From: Nitrospira sp.
GTDB taxonomy: Bacteria; Nitrospirota; Nitrospiria; Nitrospirales; Nitrospiraceae
NCBI GenBank assembly: GCA_029194675.1
Contig: JARFXP010000002.1
Coordinates: 1,054,001-1,118,000 of the forward strand
DNA: 64,000 bases
Direction of reading: 5' to 3'
The position numbers were made by a program, and so were the translations under genes. The notes beneath the pieces are model-generated. The model worked only from the letters and a program-made list of their open reading frames with translations. It was not told the origin of the DNA and searched no databases. This document shows positions 7,914-17,534 of the stretch, in pieces. The first letter of the stretch is position 1; every line of letters begins with the position of its first letter.

Positions 7914-10703
7914 GTGGGTTTCACCGTGCTCGGAATGTGCGATCCCTTGCTTGCCGCTTGCTCGATGCTGCTTGGTGGAGCGGCTGCCTACGTCATCCTT
8001 AGCATCGCCGAACGAATGCGCTCGCCCGACCAAGGACCAGTCAGGGTGCGATGGCTGAGCATCGGTGCCGTCGCAGCCGGCCTTGAAATATGGGCGATCC
8101 ACTACGTCGGCAATCTGGCGTTCTGTCCGCCGGTCTCGGCAACCCAGGACTCAGCGCTCGCCGTTCTTTCCCTCCTGTCCGCCGGGGCGACAGGAGCCGT
8201 GGCTGTGCATATGATCAGCAGTCATGCCGACTGTCGAATGCGGCTCGTCTCCGGAGGGATGCTGATGGGTGCTTGCATGATCCTAACCCATTTCTCCAGC
8301 ATGCTGGCGGTCCACCAGCCGATCGATCTCCAGCATGACGTGCTGCTCTTTGTGCTGTCGGTTGTCGGAATTGTGGCACTGAGCATCATCGTCCTCGCAC
8401 TCGGGGCCTGGAATATCGCGTACGGAAACTGGCGGGTGACGGAAAAGGCGAGTGCCATGGGATTTGCTCTTTCCGGCTCTCACCTCATCGGCATGATGCC
8501 GACGTACGGTATTTCCAACGTGACGACCAGTGCTCCGCCGCCGGGAATCGAGGTGGATCTACTCGCGGTTGTGGCCGTATCGCTCTCGACACTCCTGGCC
8601 ATCATCGATCGGCAAGTGACGGCGGCATCCAGTCTGGCGCGTGATAGCCATGCCCGGATGACCGAGGCCATCGAGAGTGTTCCCCAATGGTTTGCTCTGT
8701 TTGACCCGGACGACCGTCTGGTCATCTGTAACCGCAAGTATCGCGAAGTGGTGTCGGGGAGAGGGGCCGAGGTACAGCTCGGCGATTCGTTCGAATCGAT
8801 CATTCGCCGTATGGCCGAACGGGGCGACATCCCCGCTGCGATCGGGGATGTCGAATCCTGGATACGGAAACGCCTCGACATGCACCACAATCCTCAAGGG
8901 CTCTACATGCAATACCGTTCCAGCGGCGAGTGGATCCAGATTAACGAACGGAGGACGCACGACGGAGGCATTGTCTTCATCGCCACCGACATTACGGCTC
9001 TGAAACGTGCGGAACAGGCTGCCGAAGATGCCAAGGCGCGGTTAGCGGATTCGTTGGCGTTGGTGGAGGCCGCGAAAGCCCGCATGCAGGAAGAACTGAA
9101 TGTCGGCCGGGATATTCAGCGGAGTATGCTCCCACGCGTATTTCCGGCTTTCCCGGATCGGAAGGAGCTGGAGCTCTATGCGGTGCTCGAACCGGCCTTG
9201 GAAATCGGAGGCGATTTGTACGATTTCTTTCTGGTCGATGACCATCGGCTCTGTTTCGTCATCGGCGATGTGTCGGGCAACGGAGTCCCTGCTGCGCTGT
9301 TCATGGCGATGACCAAGATTATGGTGAAAACCAGGGCGGCCTCCGATCCCTCACCGGCCAGTATCGTCACTCATGTGAACGATGCGCTCAGCGCGGAGAA
9401 CGATTCTTGTATGTTTGTCACCCTGTATCTGGGCATCTTAAACCTCCGCGACGGCACACTGCTTACCACGAACGCAGGTCATAATCCTCCTCTGTTGAAG
9501 CGACGAGATGGACAGTTCGAATGGTTGACGGCTCAAGACGGACCCCTTGTCGGTCCCATGCCTGGCATCGCATTCAAGGAGAGCCTCATCCAATTGGGAC
9601 CGGGAGATGAGCTCTTCTTGTACACCGATGGGGTTACCGAAGCAGACAATAGATGGCGCGAATTGTTCGGCAAAGACCGGTTGAAAACGGTTCTCGACCA
9701 ATCCATGGCTGTTTCAGTGGTCGATCGGATCGGTGATGTCATGAAGGCGGTGAAGACCTTCGCCGGTGATGCGCCTCAGGCGGACGATATCACCATCTTG
9801 GGGATACGGTATCTCGGCGTCGCCCCGTCCGATGTGGCGGTCAGCGTGTTTCGTCAGACCATGCTCAACCAATTGGCGTCCATTCCTACGATACAGCTGG
9901 CGTTTGAGCGATATGTGGGTCAATGGGAACGGGCCAAGCCGCTGATCCCGACACTCAACATGGCGCTGGATGATCTCCTCAACAACATCGTGCAGTATGC
10001 CTTCCCGAATGACCCGACAGAGCACACCATTGTGGTGGAAGGCGAAGTGCGCGATGAGTGCGTGGCCTTGACCATGACGGATGACGGGATTCCCTTCAAC
10101 CCTTTAACGGTCGCCGCGCCGGATCTGTCGCTGCTCCTGCACGAACGCGAGATCGGCGGTTTGGGAATTCATCTGGTGCGCTCTATGTTCGACGAGGTGA
10201 CGTACCATCGCAACGTGGGCTGCAACGTCTTGACCGTGAAAAAGAAGTTCGTATCTAAGCCGTCGGTCTCTATGAGACATCCTGATCAAACCGGAATCAG
10301 GGTGTTCGAAGGTGGATGGAAGTCGTCACAACCAGGCCGAGACTCAACGAGCATGGCCATGAGCGTCACATCACACCGAAGCGGTGATGTGATGATCGTC
10401 ACCCCGCAGAACCGCTTCGACACGAGCAGCGCACCGGCGGTCGAGCGCATCCTGACGGAATATATCGAACGCGGGGAACGGCGAATAATCCTGGATCTCT
10501 CTCGAATTTCGTACATCTCATCTATTGGACTACGAGTGATCTTGAAAGCCGTCATGACCATGACCCGAACAGGCGGAAGAGTCGTACTGAGTGGAGGGAA
10601 CGACCACGTCGCCACGGTGCTCCAATTGAGTGGAGCGCTGATGATGAGCCTCCATGCCCCCACGCTGGAAGACGCCGTCTCGAAGGTCCGGGGGCCACGC
10701 TAA
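7914..10703 (+). CDS. MHYT-like/PAS/PP2C phosphatase/HATPase/STAS partner-switch protein
   Basis: A 929-residue membrane protein that seems to carry a whole partner switch. Residues 1-230 are seven or so hydrophobic helices with MHYT-type signatures (WAIHYVGNLAF, LTHFSSMLAV). A PAS-type domain spans about 250-360, followed by a short coiled coil. A SpoIIE/RsbU PP2C phosphatase spans about 390-620 (IGGDLYDF, GDVSGNG, ADDITIL). An RsbW/SpoIIAB-like HATPase spans about 650-770 (N-box NMALDDLLNNIVQYAF, DDGIPFNP, GGLGIHLV). A STAS domain spans about 820-925 with SSIG at the expected phosphoserine loop. The start is uncertain between GTG 7914, GTG 7926 and ATG 7935. Confidence 0.88.
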   Translation: MGFTVLGMCDPLLAACSMLLGGAAAYVILSIAERMRSPDQGPVRVRWLSIGAVAAGLEIWAIHYVGNLAFCPPVSATQDSALAVLSLLSAGATGAVAVHMISSHADCRMRLVSGGMLMGACMILTHFSSMLAVHQPIDLQHDVLLFVLSVVGIVALSIIVLALGAWNIAYGNWRVTEKASAMGFALSGSHLIGMMPTYGISNVTTSAPPPGIEVDLLAVVAVSLSTLLAIIDRQVTAASSLARDSHARMTEAIESVPQWFALFDPDDRLVICNRKYREVVSGRGAEVQLGDSFESIIRRMAERGDIPAAIGDVESWIRKRLDMHHNPQGLYMQYRSSGEWIQINERRTHDGGIVFIATDITALKRAEQAAEDAKARLADSLALVEAAKARMQEELNVGRDIQRSMLPRVFPAFPDRKELELYAVLEPALEIGGDLYDFFLVDDHRLCFVIGDVSGNGVPAALFMAMTKIMVKTRAASDPSPASIVTHVNDALSAENDSCMFVTLYLGILNLRDGTLLTTNAGHNPPLLKRRDGQFEWLTAQDGPLVGPMPGIAFKESLIQLGPGDELFLYTDGVTEADNRWRELFGKDRLKTVLDQSMAVSVVDRIGDVMKAVKTFAGDAPQADDITILGIRYLGVAPSDVAVSVFRQTMLNQLASIPTIQLAFERYVGQWERAKPLIPTLNMALDDLLNNIVQYAFPNDPTEHTIVVEGEVRDECVALTMTDDGIPFNPLTVAAPDLSLLLHEREIGGLGIHLVRSMFDEVTYHRNVGCNVLTVKKKFVSKPSVSMRHPDQTGIRVFEGGWKSSQPGRDSTSMAMSVTSHRSGDVMIVTPQNRFDTSSAPAVERILTEYIERGERRIILDLSRISYISSIGLRVILKAVMTMTRTGGRVVLSGGNDHVATVLQLSGALMMSLHAPTLEDAVSKVRGPR

Positions 10704-10892
10704 TGGCCCCTTTCGATCGACCAAGGTACAGTGAAGGGTTGACGCCCCGTCCAGGATATCGTCCGGATGGAAGGTGGGAAAGTATCGATGGTATGATGGG
10801 GCATCCTATGGCAATAGCGGGTCCAGGTCGAATAAGACAGCCGCTGTGAACGAGATTGTTGGAGGGGAGACAAAGAAAGAAGGAGTGCACCC

Positions 10893-11276
10893 ATGGAACA
10901 AGAGACCCGACACACGTTGGCGATGACCTCTCGCGAGAACGCCGGAGTTACCTTCGTCAAGATGCAGGGTAGCCTTTCCGCCACCACGGCCGAACAAGGA
11001 ATCCAGGAGATGAAAAGGATCCTGGACACCGGTACGAAAAAGGTCGTCATCAACCTGGCTGATGTGGACTATATCAGCAGCGGCGGCATCAGGGTCCTTA
11101 TTCTGGCGGGCAAGCAGCTCAACAACGTTCAAGGGCAGATGAAAATTGCCGCAGCGAAGGGGATGGTCAAAGAAGCTCTTCAGGCAAGCGGTTTTGATCT
11201 GCTAAGCCGCGTGTATGGTGAAAATATTCAATTGTGCAACACGGAAGAAGAGGCTGTGGCCGCTTTTTCAAGCTAG
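10893..11276 (+). CDS. STAS-domain anti-sigma factor antagonist
   Basis: A 127-residue single STAS domain of the SpoIIAA/RsbV type. The loop YISSGGIRVL near residues 59-68 carries the serines that anti-sigma kinases phosphorylate in this family. AAGGAG lies 7 bases before the ATG. It lies 189 bases downstream of the multidomain phosphatase/kinase on the same strand, so that protein's PP2C and HATPase domains are its most likely partners. The sigma factor or other final target is not visible here. Confidence 0.88.
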   Translation: MEQETRHTLAMTSRENAGVTFVKMQGSLSATTAEQGIQEMKRILDTGTKKVVINLADVDYISSGGIRVLILAGKQLNNVQGQMKIAAAKGMVKEALQASGFDLLSRVYGENIQLCNTEEEAVAAFSS

Positions 11277-11430
11277 AAGTCTCGATCCTTAAGGAGTCGG
11301 GACATTGTGCTCCGTCCTTTCTCTCGCTCGTGCGCATCGGTTCCTCTTTCCCTGCTTCCGACGGCTGTCGCCTCGCTTACGATCGAGCCTCTTCAAATCG
11401 TCGATTATTTCAGGTGCTACGTCGTGATCC

Positions 11431-12210
11431 ATGCCCCGCGACGATCCTGACAGGAGCAAATCTTCCCGAGCCGGTGCTCGGCGACTCATCGAACAGACGC
11501 CGAAGGCATTAGCCGGATTGGCCGCCATGAGTGGAGTGGCGTATCTTGCCGGATCGATCTACACGAAAGCTTATTTTTCCGAATTTGGAGCCTCATGGAT
11601 CTTAGAGGAGGTTCCGGCGGCGACCTATTTTAGCCAAAGCTGGGTGCCGTTGTTATTGATGCTCTACTTCGGATATCTGGCTACGACGAATCTCGCGGTG
11701 ATCGGGAGTCAAGATGACGTGACGGAAAGCTTTCAGTTCAAGCTCTCCGTGGTCTTGGTTCGGCATGGTTCATGGTTCTTGTTCGCGCTCATAGTGATAA
11801 CCCCGTTCCTGAGCACATTCGGCTATGTCATGGCTGCTATCGTTCTGTCGATTATCGGTGTTGTCGCGATTCTGCTCTTGTTCAGTTCAGCGCTCGAGCT
11901 GGTCGTGGTACGGTTCAATACAACGGGCCGGCTCATTGATCTGTCGATGGCGTACATCGCATTCGCCGTGGTTGCTGTCGCTCTGTATGTGGTCCCTGGG
12001 CAGCTCGGTCTGAATTGGGCACGGGTCGACCAACAACCAACATCCTCGCTGCTCACAGTATACCTGCGTAATGATCCTGAAACGGAGTATCGGCTGTTGT
12101 TCTCGGTCGGGGAACGCCTGTACGTGTTTCCGTCGAGATTCGAAGAGGCCTATCCCCCTGTCCAAGCCACTGCCATCGCCAATGTCGGCTTCGTGCCTCC
12201 TCAGCGGTAA
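11431..12210 (+). CDS. Unknown multi-pass membrane protein
   Basis: A 259-residue protein with a basic, polar N-terminus (about 1-28) and hydrophobic segments at about 30-47, 66-87, 107-127, 131-152 and 170-190. A soluble C-terminal tail of about 65 residues follows (ARVDQQPTSSLLTVYLRNDPETEYRLLFSVGERLYVFP). I do not recognise a family. It follows the STAS gene by about 155 bases on the same strand, with no visible terminator, and may belong to the same signalling unit. The start was taken as ATG 11431. Confidence 0.5.
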   Translation: MPRDDPDRSKSSRAGARRLIEQTPKALAGLAAMSGVAYLAGSIYTKAYFSEFGASWILEEVPAATYFSQSWVPLLLMLYFGYLATTNLAVIGSQDDVTESFQFKLSVVLVRHGSWFLFALIVITPFLSTFGYVMAAIVLSIIGVVAILLLFSSALELVVVRFNTTGRLIDLSMAYIAFAVVAVALYVVPGQLGLNWARVDQQPTSSLLTVYLRNDPETEYRLLFSVGERLYVFPSRFEEAYPPVQATAIANVGFVPPQR

Positions 12211-12473
12211 AGATCAGTTGTACAATCGAACCAGTGGAGATTACACTTCTGTTCCATGGTTAATCTGCATCTCCTTGCATCAACACCTACACAGGACTGC
12301 GGAGTGATGCATCACTGCTAGCGTTTATGAAAAGGTTTTCATCTACCTCTAATGGTCTTCTCATGTTCCGTGATTATGTAAATATGGTATGTAAGAATGA
12401 GCTGAAACTGCAACCGCCCACGGCGCCTGAACCGTGACGTACGAGGCGATGATTCAAGCACAAGGAGGACAGT
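12211..12473. other. Intergenic region with small palindromes
   Basis: No gene was found. ATGAAAA-GG-TTTTCAT at 12326-12341 is a short perfect palindrome that might be a protein site or weak terminator. A strong ribosome site (AAGGAGG) ends the region just before the gene at 12474. Confidence 0.35.
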
Positions 12474-12794
12474 ATGAAAGAAGTGACAAAGGAACTGACC
12501 GTACCCACATCCGTGATTCCCGGTCCGGCGAAACGAGGACCTCAGCGGTTGTCACCCAACCATCTTCTGGAATTGGTCACCCGGTTGTGTATCTTCAAGG
12601 CTGAGCGTTGGGGGCGTCGGGCGCGCTTTTACGAGCGGCACCGCGATTATTTCCCCCGGTTGTCCTCCGGTCAATTCGTCAATCGGTGCCGTGAATTGGA
12701 AGCGAGCTACCGAGCGCTCGCACAGATCATGTTCCTTATTCCGACAGAGAAGCGGTTAGTTCCGATACGCCCATTGACGCTGTCGAAGCTATAG
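12474..12794 (+). CDS. Small basic protein of unknown function
   Basis: A 106-residue protein, rich in Arg and Lys, with no signal peptide or membrane helix. AAGGAGGACAGT directly precedes the ATG, which strongly supports translation. The middle (LLELVTRLCIFKAERWGRRARFYERHRDYF) is a basic, aromatic-rich helix that could contact nucleic acid or membrane surfaces. It is not recognised and its neighbours give no clear hint. Confidence 0.55.
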   Translation: MKEVTKELTVPTSVIPGPAKRGPQRLSPNHLLELVTRLCIFKAERWGRRARFYERHRDYFPRLSSGQFVNRCRELEASYRALAQIMFLIPTEKRLVPIRPLTLSKL

Positions 12795-13181
12795 GAGCAG
12801 CAGGTCTCTGTCCGATTACCTTGCCGCACATATGGGAGCGGGCAGGTGTCGGATGCCCTGTCCGCTCAGTTGTGGGGCCGACCCTCTTTGATACCGTGAT
12901 TCCTGTCCGGCTGACTGAGAATCGATCTCCACTCCGGTACGTGGTTCCAACCACTGTGCTCACCGATCTGCCGTGCTGATGATCTCTGAGAACCTACTCG
13001 GACCAGGTCTTGCGCTATCGCCTCATTCAACGTAACATCCAGCCTCCGGTGAAGCCCCACGGCTTGACAGCCGTGATCCCTGGGTGATTCTTTGGCGACA
13101 CCTCGCCAAAGGCGGGTGAGTTGCCCTTCCACTCTCCACGATTTCACGATCGTGGAAGACAGAAAGGCCGTTGAGTACGAT
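12795..13181. other. Long leader region of the DEAD-box helicase gene
   Basis: No protein gene was supported in these 387 bases. TTGACA at 13063-13068 is a possible -35 element, but its -10 is poor. A perfect hairpin lies at 13090-13111. Such a long upstream region is common for cold-inducible RNA helicase genes, but regulation here is inference. Confidence 0.35.
13090..13111 (+). promoter_or_regulatory. Perfect hairpin upstream of the RNA helicase gene
   Basis: CTTTGGCGA (13090-13098) and TCGCCAAAG (13103-13111) form a perfect 9-bp stem with a 4-base loop CACC, 71 bases before the chosen helicase start. It has no T-run, so it is more likely an mRNA structure or operator than a terminator. 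RNA helicases of this kind often control their own leader RNA. Confidence 0.5.
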
Positions 13182-14921
13182 ATGAAACATGGCTCGCCCT
13201 CAGAGTCCGCTCTTCCGACCGTCACAGGATTTTCACCAGGCTTCGTCGCCTTGGGAATTGAAGCGCCATTGCTCGCGACACTGGAAACACTGGGCTACGA
13301 AGAACCCACCCCCATTCAAGGCGAAGCGATTCCGCCGCTTCTCGCCGGCCGAGATCTGCTTGGACAGGCGGCGACCGGCACCGGCAAGACGGCCGCCTTC
13401 GCGCTACCGATGCTGCAGTTGATCAGTCATGCAGCGAGGGTACGCCCGTCTGCTCTTGTGCTCGTACCGACCCGCGAGTTGGCGATTCAAGTTGGGGAAG
13501 CAGTGCAACGGTACGGAAAGGAGTTACGGGTGAGCGTGCTACCGGTGTACGGTGGCCAGGCCATCGGGCCGCAGTTGCACGCACTGAAGCGAGGAGTCGA
13601 TGTGGTCGTCGCCACACCGGGCCGCGCACTGGATCATATTCGTCGTGGCACGCTGAAACTGCAGGAGGTGCGGATCGTCGTCCTGGACGAAGCAGACGAA
13701 ATGCTCGACATGGGGTTTGCAGAGGATCTGGATGCAATCCTGGCCGGGACGCCCAAGACCAAACAGACCGCCCTGTTTTCAGCGACAATCCCTCCAAGAA
13801 TCCGCGCGATCGCCCATCGGCATCTGCAGAATGCGATCGAGATCACCATCGCTAAGGAACCGGTCAAGGCCGGCACGGCCCCACGCGTCCAGCAGATGGC
13901 CTATATCGTCGCGAGGCCTCATCGAGCGGCAGCGCTCGCCCGTGTGGTCGAGGTGACAGGCGCGAACTCCGCGCTGGTCTTCTGCAGAACCAGACTGGAA
14001 GTCGATGAAGTGACGGCAATGTTGGCCGGCCGTGGTCATCGAGCTGAGGCCATTCACGGTGGCATGAGCCAGGGGCAGCGTGACCGTGTCATGCAGGCCT
14101 TCAAGGCCGGGCAAGCCCAACTACTGGTGGCGACCGATGTGGCGGCGCGTGGGCTGGATATTCCGCAGGTATCTCACGTCATCAACTACGACCTTCCATC
14201 CTCCGCTGAAGTCTATGTTCATCGGATCGGGCGGACCGGACGGGCTGGTCGGGAGGGTGCCGCGATCACCATCCTCGATCCCCGTGAACAGCGCTTACTA
14301 CGAACGATTGAACAGCATACGAAAGCTCGGGTCACGGTTTTGCCGATCCCGAGCGTGGCCGATCTTCGTGCCAAGCAGTTAGATCGGGTGCAAGGCGCAG
14401 TTGAACAGATGTTACGCGATGGCCAGCTGGATGCGTTCAAGCATCTCGTCGAGAGGCTCTCCGCCCATCCACCGGTAGAGGTGGCGGCAGCGGCGTTGAG
14501 GCTACTGGCTCGCGCGCAAGGGGGCGAGCGTCAGGAGCAGGAGATCCCTGCCATACCTGTCAGGCAACCGGAATTTGGACGTCCGATTCGAGAGGCACGG
14601 CATTCGATTGGTCGGAGTCACGGTGGATCGGCTGGAGCGGAACGTCCGCCGATAGGACGGTCGCGACAGGGCGGGCGAACGGTCGAGATGGCACGGCTGT
14701 ATGTTGGGGTGGGGCGTGAGGCAGGCATCAGACCCGGCGATTTGGTGGGCGCGATTGCCAACGAGGCGAGAGTCAATTCCAGCCTCATCGGTGCCATCGA
14801 AATCGAAGATCGGTTTTCCATCGTTGATGTACCGGCCTCCATGGCCTCGGATATTATCGAAACACTCGGTCGCGTGCGCATCAAGGGCCGCAGAGTGCCC
14901 ATACGACTGTTTCGTGACTAG
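13182..14921 (+). CDS. DEAD-box ATP-dependent RNA helicase with DbpA-type RNA-binding domain
   Basis: A 579-residue DEAD-box helicase of the CsdA/DeaD group. It has the Q motif (YEEPTPIQGEAIP), Walker A ATGTGKT near residue 64, DEAD near 167, SAT near 199, RGLDIP near 323 and HRIGRTGR near 346. After a basic linker (about 450-500), a DbpA-like RNA-binding domain spans about 500-575 (MARLYVGVGREAGIRPGDLVGAI). It likely remodels ribosomal RNA or mRNA, especially in the cold. ATG 13182 is preferred because the extra N-terminus from TTG 13092 would be encoded inside the leader hairpin. Confidence 0.92.
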   Translation: MKHGSPSESALPTVTGFSPGFVALGIEAPLLATLETLGYEEPTPIQGEAIPPLLAGRDLLGQAATGTGKTAAFALPMLQLISHAARVRPSALVLVPTRELAIQVGEAVQRYGKELRVSVLPVYGGQAIGPQLHALKRGVDVVVATPGRALDHIRRGTLKLQEVRIVVLDEADEMLDMGFAEDLDAILAGTPKTKQTALFSATIPPRIRAIAHRHLQNAIEITIAKEPVKAGTAPRVQQMAYIVARPHRAAALARVVEVTGANSALVFCRTRLEVDEVTAMLAGRGHRAEAIHGGMSQGQRDRVMQAFKAGQAQLLVATDVAARGLDIPQVSHVINYDLPSSAEVYVHRIGRTGRAGREGAAITILDPREQRLLRTIEQHTKARVTVLPIPSVADLRAKQLDRVQGAVEQMLRDGQLDAFKHLVERLSAHPPVEVAAAALRLLARAQGGERQEQEIPAIPVRQPEFGRPIREARHSIGRSHGGSAGAERPPIGRSRQGGRTVEMARLYVGVGREAGIRPGDLVGAIANEARVNSSLIGAIEIEDRFSIVDVPASMASDIIETLGRVRIKGRRVPIRLFRD

Positions 14922-14962
14922 CTTGTGTGATCACGAAAGGCTGTCTATCATGACCGACTATC

Positions 14963-17008
14963 ATGAAGGATTCCGAGCCCTTCGTCCCTGCCACCGTCAC
15001 ACTCCCTGAGATTACCGTTAAAGCGGTCCTGTTGTCGATCATCCTGGCAGCGGTCTTGGCGGCAGCCAATGCCTACCTAGGTTTGTTTGCCGGTATGACG
15101 GTGTCCGCGTCTATTCCTGCGGCGGTCGCTTCTATGGCGATTCTGCGGTTGTTCCGCGAGTCAAACATTCTCGAAAACAACCTCGTTCAAACCGCGGCTT
15201 CGTCGGGGGAAGCATTGGCGGCCGGTGTCATCTTCACGATTCCTGCACTCCTGCTGGTCGGATATTGGTCTGAATTTCACTACTGGCAGACCGTTCTCAT
15301 CGCTGCGGTCGGTGGTTTGCTCGGTGTGCTCTTTACAATTCCGCTGCGGCGGGCATTGATCGTGACGGCGGGTTTGCGGTTCCCAGAGGGATTAGCCACA
15401 GCGGAAGTCCTCAAGGTCGGCGCAGCGGAACGGAGTGGAGCCGGGCCAGGCGGATCATTAAAGGGTTTTCGGTCCCTGTTGTCGGCTGCTCTTCTGGGTG
15501 GCCTGGTGAAGTTCGACGAGAGCGGCCTGCGCCTGTGGACCGAATCGCTGGAAGGGGCTACCCAAGTTGGGCGCACCGTGTTCTATGCAGGACTCAATCT
15601 TTCGCCGGCGCTTCTTGCAGTTGGATTTATCATCGGTCTCCAGACAGCGGCGGTGGTCTTTCTTGGAGGGGTCATCGGATGGGTGATCCTGATGCCCGCT
15701 TATGGACTCATCCATGGGCTACCACCTGATCGGACAGGACTGGCGGCGGCGATGTCGATCTGGAGCGGGCAGATTCGATATGTTGGTATCGGAGCGATGC
15801 TGACCGGCGGGCTGTGGACACTCACGAAATTGCGTGAGCCGGTCTGGAAGAGTCTTCTGACGCTCCGAGCAAGTTACCGGAGAGTCCAGGTTAAGGCTCA
15901 GGTTGAGGTTAATGAGCCTCTGAAGGGCGAAAACATACTCAGAACGGAGCAGGATGCTTCATTCCTGTGGATCGTCGTGCCATTTGGCCTCTCGCTCCTG
16001 CCGATGGCCTGGATCTATTCAACGGTCGTAGACAGTCCCCTTCTCGGTCTGCTGATGACGATCGTGATGGCACTGGCCGCCTTCCTTTTCTCATCGGTCG
16101 CCGCCTATATGGCTGGAATGGTCGGAAGTTCCAGCAACCCCGTCTCAGGTGTGACGATTGCTACTATTATGATCGCCGCTCTGCTACTCGTGCTCTTCAT
16201 GGGAGCCGGACATCCGACAGGACCGGCGGCCGCACTGGTCATCGGAGCAGTCGTCTGCTGCGCCGCCGCGATGGGCGGAGACAATCTCCAAGATCTCAAA
16301 ACAGGTCAGCTGGTCGGGGCGACGCCATGGAAACAGCAAGTCATGCAAGTAGTCGGAGTGGTGACAGGCGCTCTCGTCCTTGTGCCGGTTCTGTCTCTCC
16401 TGCAAGCCAAGTATGGAATCGGCGAACCGACGAGCAGCCATCCACAGTCCCTCAGTGCGCCGCAGGCAACCCTAATGGCTAACCTCACAAGAAGCGTGTT
16501 CGGAGCTGGATTGCCCTGGCCTCTTGTAGGACTGGGTGCTGTGATCGGGATTCTGATCATTCTGGCAGATCGACGGCAAGAACTCCGTGGCAGTGCATTG
16601 AGGTTACCCGTGCTTGCCGTGGCGCTCGGGATCTACTTGCCGCTGAAACTTTCGGCGACTATTTTTCTGGGTGGCGTGATCGCGGCCTTGGCACATAGGC
16701 GCATGGGTGGAGGGCAAGAGTCGTCGCAGGGGGGATTGCTCTTTGCGGCCGGACTGATCACTGGGGAAGCCTTGATGGGGATCATGCTTGCGATGCCGAT
16801 CGCGCTCGCCGCCCTGTGGCCAGACTTCAGTGCCGATCCATTTACGATGTTTGCCGTTCCTCCGTTCGGCGGGTGGCCTGGTCTTGTCATGGTGGCCGTC
16901 GCAGGATTCGCGCTCTATCGGATGGTGGTGGGGCGTGAACGGACCACGCGGACATCCTCATCCAAAACTGCGTCGAAGGATCACTCATCGAGTGAGACAC
17001 CGCGATGA
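14963..17008 (+). CDS. OPT-family oligopeptide transporter
   Basis: A 681-residue inner-membrane protein with roughly 15 hydrophobic helices. It carries the OPT-family N-terminal segment (NAYLGLFAGMTVSASIPAAV) and the middle motif GMVGSSSNPVSGVTIATI. OPT proteins import small peptides or metal chelates using the proton gradient. The C-terminus ends in a Ser/Thr/Lys-rich tail. The gene starts 41 bases after the helicase stop. The ATG has only a weak ribosome site, so the start is tentative. Confidence 0.9.
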   Translation: MKDSEPFVPATVTLPEITVKAVLLSIILAAVLAAANAYLGLFAGMTVSASIPAAVASMAILRLFRESNILENNLVQTAASSGEALAAGVIFTIPALLLVGYWSEFHYWQTVLIAAVGGLLGVLFTIPLRRALIVTAGLRFPEGLATAEVLKVGAAERSGAGPGGSLKGFRSLLSAALLGGLVKFDESGLRLWTESLEGATQVGRTVFYAGLNLSPALLAVGFIIGLQTAAVVFLGGVIGWVILMPAYGLIHGLPPDRTGLAAAMSIWSGQIRYVGIGAMLTGGLWTLTKLREPVWKSLLTLRASYRRVQVKAQVEVNEPLKGENILRTEQDASFLWIVVPFGLSLLPMAWIYSTVVDSPLLGLLMTIVMALAAFLFSSVAAYMAGMVGSSSNPVSGVTIATIMIAALLLVLFMGAGHPTGPAAALVIGAVVCCAAAMGGDNLQDLKTGQLVGATPWKQQVMQVVGVVTGALVLVPVLSLLQAKYGIGEPTSSHPQSLSAPQATLMANLTRSVFGAGLPWPLVGLGAVIGILIILADRRQELRGSALRLPVLAVALGIYLPLKLSATIFLGGVIAALAHRRMGGGQESSQGGLLFAAGLITGEALMGIMLAMPIALAALWPDFSADPFTMFAVPPFGGWPGLVMVAVAGFALYRMVVGRERTTRTSSSKTASKDHSSSETPR

Positions 17009-17111
17009 GTATCACAGCAAGGCCGGACACAACTTCCTAAAATCGTCGTCCCTTGGTATGCTACATCGCACCGGGTGCATGTGGCACAAGCCCATTCGTC
17101 AGGAGGTGAAC

Positions 17112-17417
17112 ATGAAGGTATCGACGAGGTTCATTGAGTTATTGCGCATGATCGGTCGTCTCTGGACGGATCTTCCGCTCTTGGTTCGGCTACTCAAAGC
17201 GTGGAAGGATGGCAGCTACAGCGGGCTCTCGGTGCGTACGCTCGCATCGTGTGCGGCAGCCCTACTCTATGTGCTGAGTCCGGTGGATTTGATTCCGGAC
17301 TTTGTTCCGGGGATTGGATTGATCGACGACGTTACGGTACTGGCGTTGTTGCTCCATAACCTCGCACAGGATCTTGCGGCGTTTCGAGTATGGGAGCAGA
17401 GCCGCGTCAAGGTATGA
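17112..17417 (+). CDS. YkvA-family (DUF1232) small membrane protein
   Basis: A 101-residue protein with the DUF1232 core LLYVLSPVDLIPDFVPGIG-IDD at about residues 58-80 and two hydrophobic segments around it. AGGAGGTG six bases upstream of the ATG is near-perfect. The family's role is unknown. A Ser/Gly/Leu segment before the core (SGLSVRTLASCAAA) is likely the first helix. Confidence 0.85.
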   Translation: MKVSTRFIELLRMIGRLWTDLPLLVRLLKAWKDGSYSGLSVRTLASCAAALLYVLSPVDLIPDFVPGIGLIDDVTVLALLLHNLAQDLAAFRVWEQSRVKV

Positions 17418-17436
17418 CGGTCTCACGTGACCGTCA
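17415..17436. terminator. Stem-loop after the YkvA-family gene
   Basis: TGACGGTC (17415-17422) pairs perfectly with GACCGTCA (17429-17436) across a 6-base loop. The left arm overlaps the stop codon. There is no T-run, so termination would be weak or protein-dependent. Confidence 0.4.
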
Positions 17437-17534
17437 CTCCGACGACCAGCCGTCAGAGTCGGTGATATCGTGGCCTCCTATCCCGATCACAGCAAGGAGC
17501 ATGAGCAGCCGGTTGAGAGGCGACCTGGCGGTAC

